Shown here: positions 11,304 through 21,672 of the stretch, piece by piece | Layout of the letters: every line of letters starts with the position of its first letter | How positions within the stretch are numbered: the stretch's first letter is position 1 | From: Volvox africanus | Taxonomy: Eukaryota > Chlorophyta > Chlorophyceae > Chlamydomonadales > Volvocaceae | Length of the DNA: 64,000 bases | Direction: 5' to 3' | Assembly: GCA_030268105.1 (NCBI GenBank) | Contig: BSDZ01000078.1 | Location: forward strand, 806,001-870,000 | Notes under the pieces: generated by a model | What the model was told of the DNA's origin: nothing | Seen by the model: the letters and a program-made list of their open reading frames with translations, nothing else | Database searches by the model: none | Program-made: the position numbers and the translations under genes

Positions 11304-11677
11304 GGAACACTGGCCAATATATTCAAATTGCGTGACAATATACGATGCACATAATTCTAAAGCAAGTGTGCAAGCGATTCACACGAATCTAGCACAAGAG
11401 TACAAGCAATTCGGTCAGCGCACCGACAGTACTCTTGCAGGCTTCGAGTAGATCAACTCAGAGCGAAGGCTCACACCACAATTGCAGTAAACTACAAAGG
11501 TATAAAAGCAATCACAATTCGGAAGCAACAGTATCTAATACAGTGTGGGCAAGTTCTTCGGTGATAATGTTTAGTGGCCTATGTCGCCCATGGTAGACAG
11601 TCGTCCTAGAAAGAACTTACTTCCGATCGAGCATCATAAGACAGTCAGGCAACGAACCTGTCTCGATACCAAATTTG

Positions 11678-11970
11678 TTGTATCCTTCCTTCTTCAATCA
11701 TGCACTGAATCTGCACGTCTGGGTGTTAGCTTCACGTGCATCGTGCTTACGAACAGCAAAACACTTCAGTGCGAGCAACGCGACAGCGGAAGGAAAGATA
11801 AATAAGGAACGATTCAACTTACAATGATCTTCAGTTGCAAATTAGAAGTCTGCCGTCAGACCCCGCGGGCAGCATTCATCATCCGGCTGAAGGTGGTATG
11901 CTGGAATAGCTCAGGCCGAATATAAATGAGTAGAGCGTATGTATGAGAATTAGGTTGAGTCAAGTACCAC
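11678..11970 (-). repeat. C-family LTR, truncated (5' LTR of C1)
   Basis: Begins with the LTR terminus TGTTGTATCC on the plus strand next to the C1 primer-binding site. It matches 36698-36990 and is cut at the AAGTAC of the first LTR palindrome, where B gag sequence starts. Confidence 0.85.
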
Positions 11971-12379
11971 CACCATGGACCGCCTGCAGGTACTTCTTAG
12001 TATCACGCACATATGCACGAGTCGCGTCAGCGATACTACGTCCGGGGGTCTTAGGCTTCTCATCAAACGCAATATGAAGCTTAGGCACAGGAATCGTGAG
12101 TTTCATCACCTCAGGAAGACTGACGTGGTCCTGTATTTGAGGCGACAGCAGACCCTGTTGGTCCGCAGCTCTATCCATAGTCGTCGTGGCTGCCGAGCAT
12201 GGCACCATAAGATGGGCAGGGGTCTGGAACACAAGAGGATCTTGAGTAGCACGGGTGCCAACGGTCTCAGGACCTCTATCAGACGTTCTAGGAGCGGCGC
12301 CCGGCTCGGGCTGACTTGCCAAACCTTTGAACGAATGACATGTCGTCGCGTCTAGATGACATGGACCGTGGACTAACAC
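11971..12379 (-). pseudogene. gag: B-type gag N-terminal fragment
   Basis: About 125 codons match the B2 gag from its start through the beginning of the capsid domain (RSIADATRAYVRDTKKYLQ), then end at the breakpoint. The initiating Met region is altered compared with B2. Confidence 0.8.
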
Positions 12380-12905
12380 TTTCGGCTTGCGTGCTGAAAG
12401 ACAACTTCACACACAAATCTAGAACAAGAGTAAAAGTAATTTGGTCAGCCTACCGACAGTACTCTTCAGGATTGCGAGCAAGTATAGCAAATACGCACTG
12501 AGCTGGTCCCGATCTCTGTATTCCGTGCGATCAAAGCCTCCACTGGTCAGAATGTAGATTATAACCAGGAAATATTGCAAGCAGTGCCGGACCACTAGAT
12601 TCACCTGCAACTCAGAATGCAAGCTCCCACAACAAATGCAGGCAACTCTTAAAGGACAGCAGCAATCACAAACCAGAAGCAACGACGTCCAATATTGCAC
12701 GTCCAAGTTCTTTGGCAAAGATGTCTAGAGGGCTACATCGACCATCGTCGACATTCACCGTAGCCAGAACTTATTTCCGATTTCGCTCATAAAGTGTCTG
12801 CATGTCTGGGGCTTGGACACTAGCACAGAAGCGCTTGCAAGTACAACAAGCACTCGGAAGCAGCAAGAGACAGCGGAAGACTTGAGAAAGAGGAAAGATG
12901 TATCA
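11971..12905 (-). mobile_element. B-family fragment: gag start, leader, LTR piece
   Basis: Closely matches B2 at 27850-28860. It holds the gag N-terminus (minus, 12360-11971), the leader with a PBS-proximal deletion near 12780 (the PBS and LTR end are missing), and about 120 bp of B LTR to about 12905. Both edges are breakpoints: left against a C LTR, right against diverged sequence. Confidence 0.8.
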
Positions 12906-13190
12906 GACGACATCTACACGATGGAGTCCTCGACTTTGTTAGAGGAATTAGCCTAATAGTTTGGTGTTCAATGTCGACCCCAATGACGGAACTATCTTTA
13001 ATCTCGATTGATTAGGGATCTTAGGGCTGTTGTAGAGACAACTCCGACCGAGTATTCTCTGGTTTTAATTAAGCCAACTTCGTTGGTCAGATACTGGAGA
13101 CATCCACGTGTTACGGGTGTCATTGACGACTTTATCTTGGTAACGGAGATAAATGCGATGGGATCGATCCTGTAGTCATCTGATCGCACA
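12906..13190. other. Diverged segment between B and C fragments
   Basis: No intact gene. From about 13010 parts can be aligned with the C protease region (DTG-like and ISVTEINAM-like wording around 13110-13160), but much more weakly than any other copy here. Positions 12906-13010 match nothing else in the window. Confidence 0.4.
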
Positions 13191-14404
13191 GGTTACCCCG
13201 AATGAGGGGGTAAGCATCCCATCGTGGGGAGCATCACCCTTAGCCTATCGGTAGGCCCTCTGTGTGTTAGGGCCCAATAAGTGCTACAAGCTCTCTCGGA
13301 GACCGCACTATATGGATATTGGGTGCCGCGACATAACGACAGTACCTCGCGCGCATCAATATGGAGTCCAGCACAATTGGCCATTGTGCAAAAGGGACCC
13401 TGTCGACTAAGGTACCTTTCCTGTCGTACCAAGATGTCACACCAGACGAGGGCGGAACTGTTGTGGAGCCTGAGGTTAATTTCGCCGCGGCCACGTTGGC
13501 CCGCCAAACCAAAGAACCCAAGCTAATTGGGTGCAAAGAAGCCGATCGAATGATACGGAAAGGCGCCCATGCATTGCTTGTGAGGCCTCGGGTGCAACCG
13601 AATGCTACCACCACGCAGTCTCCCGTGAAGGATTCTGAGGTCGAAGCCCTCTTGTAAAATTATGCCGGTGTCTTTCATGACATCCCAGGGCTCCCACCTA
13701 TGCGACCTGTTGACCACACAATCCCTCTTGTGCCCGGAGCACAACCCGTTTCACAACCTATGTACAGGTTAAGCCCATTGGAGTTGGATGAGGTGAAGCA
13801 GCAAGTGAGGGATCTGCTCGCAAAGGGTATGATTCAACCCAGCACATCTCCGTATTCTGCACCGATATTGTTCGTCGGTATGAAGGACGGGACGTTATGT
13901 ATGTGCATTGATTATCGGGGTCTGAATGCGACTATGGTTAAAAATCGCTACCCTTTGCTGCCCGTCAATGACCTGCTCGATAAGATAAAAGGCTCAGCTT
14001 ATTTTTCCTCGATTGATCTGCAACAGGGGTATAATCAGATACGCATCACTTCTTCTGATATTCCAAAAACCGCTTTCCGGACCCCCTTTGGTCACTTCAA
14101 GTACAAGGTCTTGTCGTTTGGACTTACTAATGCGCCCGCCACATTTCAAGCAGTGATGGATCACATGTTCAGACCGTATATCGACAGGTTTGTCGTTTGT
14201 TATTTGGATGATATTTTAATATACTCCAAAATGCGCAAGGAGCACCTGAAGCATCTCGAGCTCGTGCTTGAGGTGATGAAGCGGGAGCAATTGTTTGCTA
14301 AATGCGCCAAATGTTCTTGGGCGCAGCCTCAGGTGGAGTATTTGGGCCACATCGTGTCGGCCACTGGGGTAAGAATGGACCCACGGAAAGTAGTTCACGA
14401 ATGG
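13191..14404 (+). pseudogene. pol: C-family pol fragment C3 (protease end to RT)
   Basis: Plus strand. It holds the protease C-terminal region (from about 13191), the linker, and RT from MRPVDHT to VSATGVRMDPRK, including the YLDD catalytic motif near 14203. A TAA replaces a Gln codon near 13655. The fragment ends at 14404, directly against the terminal TGTTGT of a minus-strand B LTR. The last 16 bp show a small deletion compared with C7. Confidence 0.85.
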
Positions 14405-15231
14405 TGTTGTATCTCTCCTCAGTTTTGCCCATAAAATGTCTGCACGTCTGGGGCTTAGACAATAGCACAGAAGCGCTTGCAAGTACAACAAAGCACTCAG
14501 AAGCAGCAAGAGACAGCGGAAGACTTGAGAACAAGGAAAGATATAACTTACAATGATGATAGGATGCAATGATAGGATCGGCCGTCAGACCCAGCGGGCG
14601 GCGATCATCATACGGCGATTGGCGAATAGTGAATGGCGAAGCTTGGGCTTAGCTCGGGCCAAAACAGCAGAGTAAATAGCAATAGTCCAGGTGAACACAG
14701 GCGTGTTCCGATAGCATACAAAGATGTTCTGCTCTACTTGGCCGTCCTCGCGCGCAATATTGATATGTAGTACAACTCACACTAGGAGGTAAATCCCAAG
14801 TGTGACAAACCCTAACACAGGGCACCAATATCTGCGTATTCCGACAATTAGCCTTCATGGCGTCCGCAAGATGCAAGGGTCCGAATAGCAATATCCGGTT
14901 GCCGATCGACCACTGCGACTTAGATGCTCGTCACACTCACACATTACGCATGCCAGCGATGGGGTAATAATATAGCAAATATTATTACTTAACAGCTCAT
15001 CTCATAATTATGCAACGCGCCTATGCTTCTCTGAGCATTCGTATCTTAGGCGTTTCAGGGATGATGCGCATAGTAGTGTGATGTGGCAAGTCGCAATGCA
15101 TGGCGTCAAACTAGCTAAATATGTTAAAACCCAAATATATTCATAACTAGTATGCATTTATTACGTTCGCTTATCACCTTGTAGGGTCGCAATGACCTAC
15201 ACATAGGGGGTAATTGAACCATCATACAACA
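14405..15231 (-). repeat. B-family 3' LTR
   Basis: An 827-bp LTR with ends TGTTGT and ACAACA, next to a purine tract (15232-15246) and the chromodomain C-terminus. It matches the truncated LTR at 28708-29352. Four inverted repeats lie at 14693-14708, 14777-14805, 14881-14898 and 14964-14988. Confidence 0.9.
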
Positions 15232-15290
15232 ATTATCCCCCTTCCTGTATGCAGCGTCCTCGCTGCATCATACTGCATCGACTGCAGGGA

Positions 15291-15660
15291 TTACTGGGTC
15301 TGTGTGGCACGAATGCGGGCTTCCTCCAATAAGGGCTTCATATCCGGCGAAAAGTTGCGTGCCGGTTCCCATGAATTATGCTCGCTTGAATATCCAGGCC
15401 ACTTAACCAGATACTCGTGTACTGTCCTCTTACGCCAGTGTCGGCCCACATGGCGGGTACGATAATCTAACACCCACTCCACATCATAAACCTTCTGTTT
15501 ACCAGCGATCCAGGTCTCCGGGACTGGTTCATCCGCTGCAGGGGCATTAGCAAGCTCAGGGACAGGTTCCGTACCGCGATAAGGGCGTACGAGGGAAACA
15601 TGAAACGTCGGGTGAATGGTCAGATCAGCGGGCAAGGCACGTTCTACTGTTGGGCTGGCT
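15291..15660 (-). pseudogene. pol: B-type integrase C-terminus and chromodomain fragment
   Basis: About 120 codons in frame from the integrase tail (ADLTIHPTFHVSL) to the end of pol. The chromodomain reads from YDVEWVLDY through VHEYLVKWPGY to HNSWEP, with the aromatic positions expected of the methyl-lysine cage. It is cut at 15660 by foreign sequence. It overlaps by about 60 bp the segment at 15978-16040 of B2, so the two come from different copies. Confidence 0.85.
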
Positions 15661-15701
15661 ACCACATACCCCACCGGTTGCTGAAAGCCTCGAACAAGTA
15701 G

Positions 15702-15756
15702 TGGTGACAGCGATGAGATTCGAACGTCAGTGCTCTTCCAATTAAGCTACGCTGCC
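15702..15756 (-). pseudogene. tRNA-like remnant lacking the anticodon loop
   Basis: On the minus strand, GGCAGCG pairs with CGCTGTC as a full 7-bp acceptor stem (one G-U pair), followed by ACCA. An A-box-like TAGCTTAATTGG with a D-arm and a B-box-like GTTCGAATC are present. At 55 nt it lacks about 20 nt covering most of the anticodon arm and the 5' T-stem. The encoded CCA suggests a processed tRNA copied into DNA, or an organellar tRNA. It has no relation to the PBS used by the elements here. Confidence 0.5.
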
Positions 15757-15798
15757 TATTACTTGATATATTTTGCCATAATGGACTCCACCAGAGAT

Positions 15799-15977
15799 GT
15801 CGGCCCCGAGTCAAACATGTTGACTGACACTGCGATGTCGGGAATGATGATGCAGTTTGCTCCATTAGCTAGATATATCCAAATATATCATGCTAATATA
15901 CTCATATCATGTTCAGTCATGCTTTGATAAGTTCAAGCCTACTTCGGCATGAGCGGTGATCGAACTGGCGTACAACA
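15799..15977 (-). repeat. C-family LTR fragment
   Basis: About 180 bp matching the start of the C LTR (compare 42774-42950): minus-strand TGTTGTACGCC at 15977, then the AT-rich palindrome (15870-15895) and the CAAACATGTTGAC stretch. It sits between two B pol segments. Confidence 0.75.
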
Positions 15978-18900
15978 TGAGGGACACATGAAACGTGGGG
16001 TGAATGGTCATATCAGCGGGCAAGGCAAGTTCTACTGCCACATTCCCAACCATGCGCACGACGGGATAAGGACCAATCCAATGGGGCAACAGTTTTCAGG
16101 AGCCCTCAGCAAAAGAGCGTAGGTTCTTAGTGCTCAGCAACACTAATTGCCCTTCCAAAAAGATCACATCCCGCTTGGATTTATTATAGTAGTCCGTCGT
16201 CCGTTGCTGCACCGCATCCAAATACGCCTTTGCGTCTGCCATACGGGATAGGAAAGACTTGGCAAAGGTTTTAGCAGCAGGCACGTTCACTTCCAACTCG
16301 CGCCACACAAGCAGCGCGGGATGAAACCCGTACTTAAGGAAGAACGGACTTGTTCCTGTGGAGCGGTTAACAGCATTGTTAAGCACGAATTCCGCCGCAG
16401 TCAAATACATATCCCAGACGAGGGGTGTGCGACCAGCATAATTGCGCAACATATCACCCAGCGTGCGGTTTGTGTGTTCGGGTTGCCCATCAGTTTGTGG
16501 ATTGTATGCCGTGCTCAGGTTGACTTGCATGCCAACTAGCTTGCAGAGCGCTTCCCAAAACTTAGACGTGAATTGACCGCCGCGATCTGATATCACGTTT
16601 TTGGGAACGCCGTGCAACCGAACCACATTGTCAAAGAACAATCGTGCTGTTTGATGCGCGGTGCAGGATGACGTACATGGTGCTAGGTGAATCATCTTAG
16701 TTAGGCGGTCAACCGTAACAAACACCGCATCGTATCCCCCCTCAGTTTTGGGCAGTGCGACTGCAAAGTCCATGGAAACACTTTCCCAAGGCGCATTCCG
16801 AATAGGCAAAGGTTGTAACAACCCGTGGCCCTTACCCGACAAAGCCTTGTTGCGCTGGCACAGACTGCAAGTCTGCACGAAGTTCTCCGCATCCTTGGCC
16901 AGGCGAGGCCACCAAAACAAGCGTCGCACCAACTCAACCAACCGTGTGCTACCAGGGTGTCCCGCCAACGGATCTTTGTAAAACCGTGCAAGGATGTCAT
17001 GGTGTAGCACGTCGTCGTTTGGAACAACGATTTGTGTAGCTGTACCCTCCGTCCGTAGCCAAAGACCATTCTGTCTGCGAAGATGCTCTACGTTGCCCGG
17101 TGTAGCAAACCAGGAATCAGCTTTCAACCGCACTGCAAGGTCCGAAGCAACCGGCACCTCCTCTCTCCGCGGTCGTAGGACGGGTGCTGCCAAAATTGCA
17201 GCATGTAGCAACGGGTGGCGACTGAGAGCATTGGCGATATTAATCCGCCCAGCAATGTACTCCCAGGTGCAATCGAACCGAGCTAGATACTCCATCCACC
17301 TAGCCTGTCGCCGGTTCAATGTTGGGACGCTTTGCAAAAACGTCAAAGGCTTGTGATCGGTTTTCAAAGTAAATGGGTGACCTTTAAGGTAACAGCTCCA
17401 TTCCTTCAAAGCATGCAGAGCTGCCAACAGCTCCTGCTCCCCGGTTGTATAATGGGTCTCCGCACCCGAAAACTTCTTACTCGTGAAGGCAATCAATTGC
17501 ACTTCCTGCAGCAATACAGCACCACTTCCATACACCGAAGCATCAGACACGGCCTCCACACGGAATGGTAACGAGTAATCGGGGAACGCAAGGGTAACAT
17601 CGTCGGCGACGATCCGTTTGAGCTTTTCGAATGCCCGCTGGCACTCGGATGTCCACGATTCAAGTGACACAAAAGCTCCCTTGCGTGTCAAATCAGTAAG
17701 CGGGGCCGCAAGGATGGAGTAATTTTCAATGAACTTCTGGAAATAATTGGTCAAGCCAAGGAACTTACGTAGCTCCGTGAGGTTCTGAGGCGCGGCCCAA
17801 TCACGAACCACGGCGACCTTCCACGGGTCCACCTTAACACCAGTGGCCGACACAATGTGGCCCAAATACTCCACCTGAGGCTGCGCCCAAAAGCATTTGG
17901 CGCGTTTAGCAAACAATTGCTCCCGCTTCATCACATCAAGCACGAGCCACAGATACTCCAAGTGCTCCTCACGTGTTTTGGAATACACCAAGATGTCATC
18001 CAAATAACATACAACGAACCTGTCAATAAACGGCCTGAACATGCAGTCCATCACCGCCTGGAACATCGCGGGCGCATTATTAAGCCCGAACAACAAGACC
18101 GTATACTCAAAGTGACCAAAGGGAGTCCGAAAAGCAGTTTTCGGAATATCAGAGGCAGCAATGCGAATCTGATTGTATCCCTGTTGCAAGTCAATCAAGG
18201 AAAAATAAGCTGAGCCTTTCAGCTTATCGAGCAGGTCGTCAACGCACGGCAAAGGGTAGCGATTTTTAACGGTCGTCGCATTCAAACCCCGGTAATCGAT
18301 GCACATGGGCAAAGTCCCATCCTTCTTCCCGACAAATAATATTGGCGCAGAGTATGGGGATGTGCTGGGGCGAGTCATACCCTTTGCAAGCAAATCCGTC
18401 ACCTGGCACTTCACCTCGTCCAACTCTAGTGGACTTAGCCTGTACATAGGCCGTGTGGTTGGTTGCGCTCCCGGCAGGAGAGGGATTGTATGATTGACAG
18501 GACGCATAGGTGGAAGCCCAGGAATGTCACGAAAGACATCAGCATACTCTTGCAGCAAGGCTTCGACCTCAGGATCCACAGAAGTCTGGGCGGTGGTGGC
18601 ATTCAGCAGCACCCGAGGCCTCACAAGCAGTCCGTGGGCACCCTTCCATAGCATACGGACGGCTTCCTTACACCCGACTGGCTTGAGTTCTGTTCGCCCG
18701 CCTATCGCAGTCGCAGCGAAGTTAACCATAGGCACCGCCTCAGCTCTGCCCCCCTCTGGTGTGACATCGGTAAACAGCAGGAAAGGTACCTTATACAACA
18801 GAGTCCCCTTGCACTACTGAAGGGTTGCTGACTCCATGTCGATGTGCACGCGGTACTGCCGTAATGTCGAAGACCCCAAAATGTACGGCACGGTCTCTGC

Positions 18901-19101
18901 TAGACCCTGCAGCACGTACGGATGGGTCACAACACGCAGAGGACCTAGCGAAAGGCTAAGGGTGATCCTGCCCACGATGGGATGCTTACCCCCGTGGGCG
19001 AGGGTAACCTGTGGACAATCAGACGACTTTGGGGTCAACCCCAACGCATTCACCTCTATCACAGAGATGAAGTCGTCACTTACACCGGTGTCAACAAGTG
19101 C
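15978..19101 (-). pseudogene. pol: B2 pol, protease to integrase
   Basis: A 900-codon open stretch (18798-16096) carries RT with YLDD (about 17990), RNase H, the integrase zinc site and the DDE core. A TGA replaces an Arg codon at 16096-16098. The protease (19101-18817) is separated from it by a TAG at 18814-18816. The protease active site, DTGVSDDF, is next to the A1 insertion. Chromodomain and pol end are missing. Apart from these lesions it is one of the better preserved pol copies. Confidence 0.88.
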
Positions 19102-19931
19102 TGTGCTACGGTTCATTTCCCGCCAATGCGTAGGTCGATGCGACCCTACGAGGCGAAATGCTATCTTGACGAACGCATGAATGATCATTGCATATGAATA
19201 AACCTGCATGATATAAATGTATTCGCATACATTTATATATACATTTGGCATGTTGTCATTATCCATCGCGACATCGCATCATGGCAAATCCGCCTAGCAT
19301 GCATGAAATCCCGAATCTTTGAAGTGTGCATTATGCTCGTGCTACGAAACGATAAGTTATATTATTTGATATAATATTACTTCATTACAGCACACGTTGA
19401 GAGCGCCGCACTCGTCACGATGCATGCCTTGCAACCGAATATCGTTATTCGGACCCTTGCATCATGTGAATGCCGGAAAGGCTTATACGTTGTTATGCTT
19501 GGACATCGCCTATACGCAGTAGGGTTGTCACACATAGGATCGGCCTCCTAGTGTGAATCGTACGACATTGCGATGCTGCGAGTATAACAGATGCGAGGAC
19601 GGCTAAGCAAGAAAAGACATTCAATACCGGAGAACACTCGTGTGTTCTACGTTATTATTACTATACGCTATTCTACTTAGCCCGAGCTAAGCCTAAACTT
19701 CACTATTCACCGCCGCGTGACGATTGCTTGCTTCCGGCGCTGACGGCAATTACGTCCATTGCACCGCTTCGATCTGTAAGACTGTAAGTTATATCTCTTC
19801 TTGTTTGAAGTCTTCCGCTGTCTCTGTTTGCTCGCGCTTGTCTTGCTGTACTTGCAAGTGCTCGCGCATCGGTGTCGAAAGCCTTCAGACGCGCAGATAC
19901 TTATGAGCAAACACGAAGGAGAGGTACAACA
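19102..19931 (+). repeat. 5' LTR of A1
   Basis: An 830-bp LTR ending GAGGTACAACA. It starts TGTGCTACGG instead of TGTTGTGCTACGG. It contains the same five inverted repeats as A0, and a candidate splice donor, GTAAGTT, near 19785. Confidence 0.9.
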
Positions 19932-19934
19932 AAT

Positions 19935-19952
19935 TGGTATCGAGACAGGTTC
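19935..19952 (+). promoter_or_regulatory. Primer-binding site of A1
   Basis: TGGTATCGAGACAGGTTC, 3 nt after the LTR, complementary to an initiator-Met-like tRNA 3' end. Confidence 0.8.
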
Positions 19953-20177
19953 GTTGCCTAACTGTCTCTCTTTGTCTAATCGGAAGTAGGTTCTTTCTAT
20001 GGCGAGTTCCAGCGACGAACCACGAGGACCGCTAGATACTTTTGCCGAAGACCTAGGCCGCGCCGTTTTGGACGCCGCCGCTTCCGGTTTGTAATTGTTT
20101 AATTGCTTTTGCTTAGATTGCTGCACTTGTTGTGTAAGTGTACGCTCTGAGTCGCAGGTAATCTCAGCGCACCGGCA

Positions 20178-20432
20178 TTGCTTGCCGCGGCGACTGAGAC
20201 CGGCTTTCGTCCGGACCATTTGGCGACTCTCATCGCCCAAACTACGGAGATCAGGACTCAGCTGGGCAAGTACTTGCTGAGTTTACTGAATCTTCTCAAG
20301 AGTACTGTCGGTAGGCTCACCGAATCGTTTTGTACTCTTGCCCTTGTGATAGAAGTCGGCTTCTACTACACAAATCTAGGGTATTGCTTTGTGTTCCATG
20401 TCTGCGGAACGCGACGATACGCCGCACACTAG
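20178..20432 (+). CDS. Leader ORF of A1
   Basis: An 84-codon ORF nearly identical to that of A0 (residues differ at a handful of sites). It overlaps the gag start (20398) in another frame. The same leucine-rich block is present. Confidence 0.35.
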   Translation: MLAAATETGFRPDHLATLIAQTTEIRTQLGKYLLSLLNLLKSTVGRLTESFCTLALVIEVGFYYTNLGYCFVFHVCGTRRYAAH

Positions 20433-21633
20433 CTTAGCTAGCCAACCCGATTTTGTTGTGGCTGCTAGAGCGTCGGATAGAGGTCTTGAGACTGTTGGCA
20501 CGAGAGCCACTCAAGAGCCCCTTGTCCTTCAGACCCCTGCTCACTGAATTGTGCCGCATTCAGCAGTTAATACAAATATGGACAACACTGCTGGACCAAG
20601 GGTTCTGCCATTACCTCAAGCTCGAGGGCATGATGACATCCCTGAGGTGATGAGATTGTCAATTCCCGTTCCTAGGCTCAATATCTCGCTGACTGAAAAG
20701 ACACCAGGACATAGCATAGCCGATGCAACTCGTGCGTACGTGCGTGACGCTAAAAAGTATCTCCAGGCTGTTCATGGTGGCGATAATGATGGTATCAGGT
20801 GTCTCTTCGTTGGTAACACCCTCGAGGGCTCAGCGAAGGACTGGTATCGCGAATGGACCACCGCCCAGGGCGACTATACTTTTGACGAGATGATCGCCGC
20901 TTTGCTCGCACGGTTCGCTACTGAGGTTCAAGCACGTGATGTGGAGGCTCGTAAGGTTTTGGCAGCCGGTAGCTACCACATGCGTCGGGGTGAAAATGTA
21001 CCTGCGTACCAGTCACGCTTCGAAGCACTTGTGACCCCCATTGCTGATCTCACCGAAACCGAGCGTGTCTTTTGGTTTAAGCGAGGCCTGACAAAACTGT
21101 TGGCTAAATGGTGCGCTACTGACTTGGCTGGGGTGCCGATCAAGTCGTATGATGCCTTGGTCACTTCTGCTAAGGGTACGGAGATACGACTCCTTGCCGG
21201 TGAGGAAGAAGTCAAGTCTGTCCCTCGTGCAAATGCCGTGCAAGTGCAGGATCCGCTTGGGGAAGCTGTGGCTCTAGACCAGGAACTCGGAGCGACCCGC
21301 CCCACGCCTACTGCCGCGACGCGACGCAGCAACCGGCAACACCAGGCGCGCGGGGGCGCTAGCTCGGGTGTCCGCGGGTCAGGAGGAGCAGGTCCGAGCT
21401 CGGACCCGGCTAAGAGCAGGAAGCGTGGTGGTGCGCCGTCGTCGGCAGCCGCACAGTGCTCTGACCCCAATGCGAAGCGGACTCGCACGGATGACTCGTT
21501 TATGCCAAAATGGAATTGCAATCGTTCCGAGTTCGAACGTCGGAAAGCGGCCAATGTTTGTCTACGGTGCACGGAGAGTCATCCTACGAAGGATTGCCCG
21601 TTACTGCCGCCGTTTGTACCTCAGCCGAAATAG
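20398..21633 (+). pseudogene. gag: A1 gag with one nonsense codon
   Basis: Aligns end to end with the intact A0 gag. A TGA at 20545-20547 replaces a Leu codon (TTA) about 50 codons in. The capsid domain and the CLRCTESHPTKDC knuckle are intact downstream. An internal ATG at 20572-20574 could still give a protein lacking the first ~58 residues. It ends in the conserved UAG. Confidence 0.88.
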
Positions 21634-21672
21634 GGGCTTGCCCGGGTTCCTGTGGAGGGGGCACCGCCCGGG
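21631..21672 (+). promoter_or_regulatory. Gag-pol stop codon with downstream stem (A1)
   Basis: UAG at 21631-21633, spacer GGGCTTG, CCCGGG (21641-21646), 20-nt loop, CCCGGG (21667-21672). Pol continues in frame after the UAG until an indel near 21920. Confidence 0.6.

Larger units (their letters stand above)
7206..11970 (-). mobile_element. Decayed C-family chromovirus C1
   Basis: The minus-strand remains of a family C element: integrase, RNase H, RT, protease and methylase-like block (7206-10445), gag (to 11303), leader, a primer-binding site near 11657-11674, and the first 293 bp of the LTR. There is no chromodomain or 3' LTR. The left edge abuts the A0 LTR end and the right edge switches to a B element at 11971. 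Many stops and indels show age. Confidence 0.85.
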
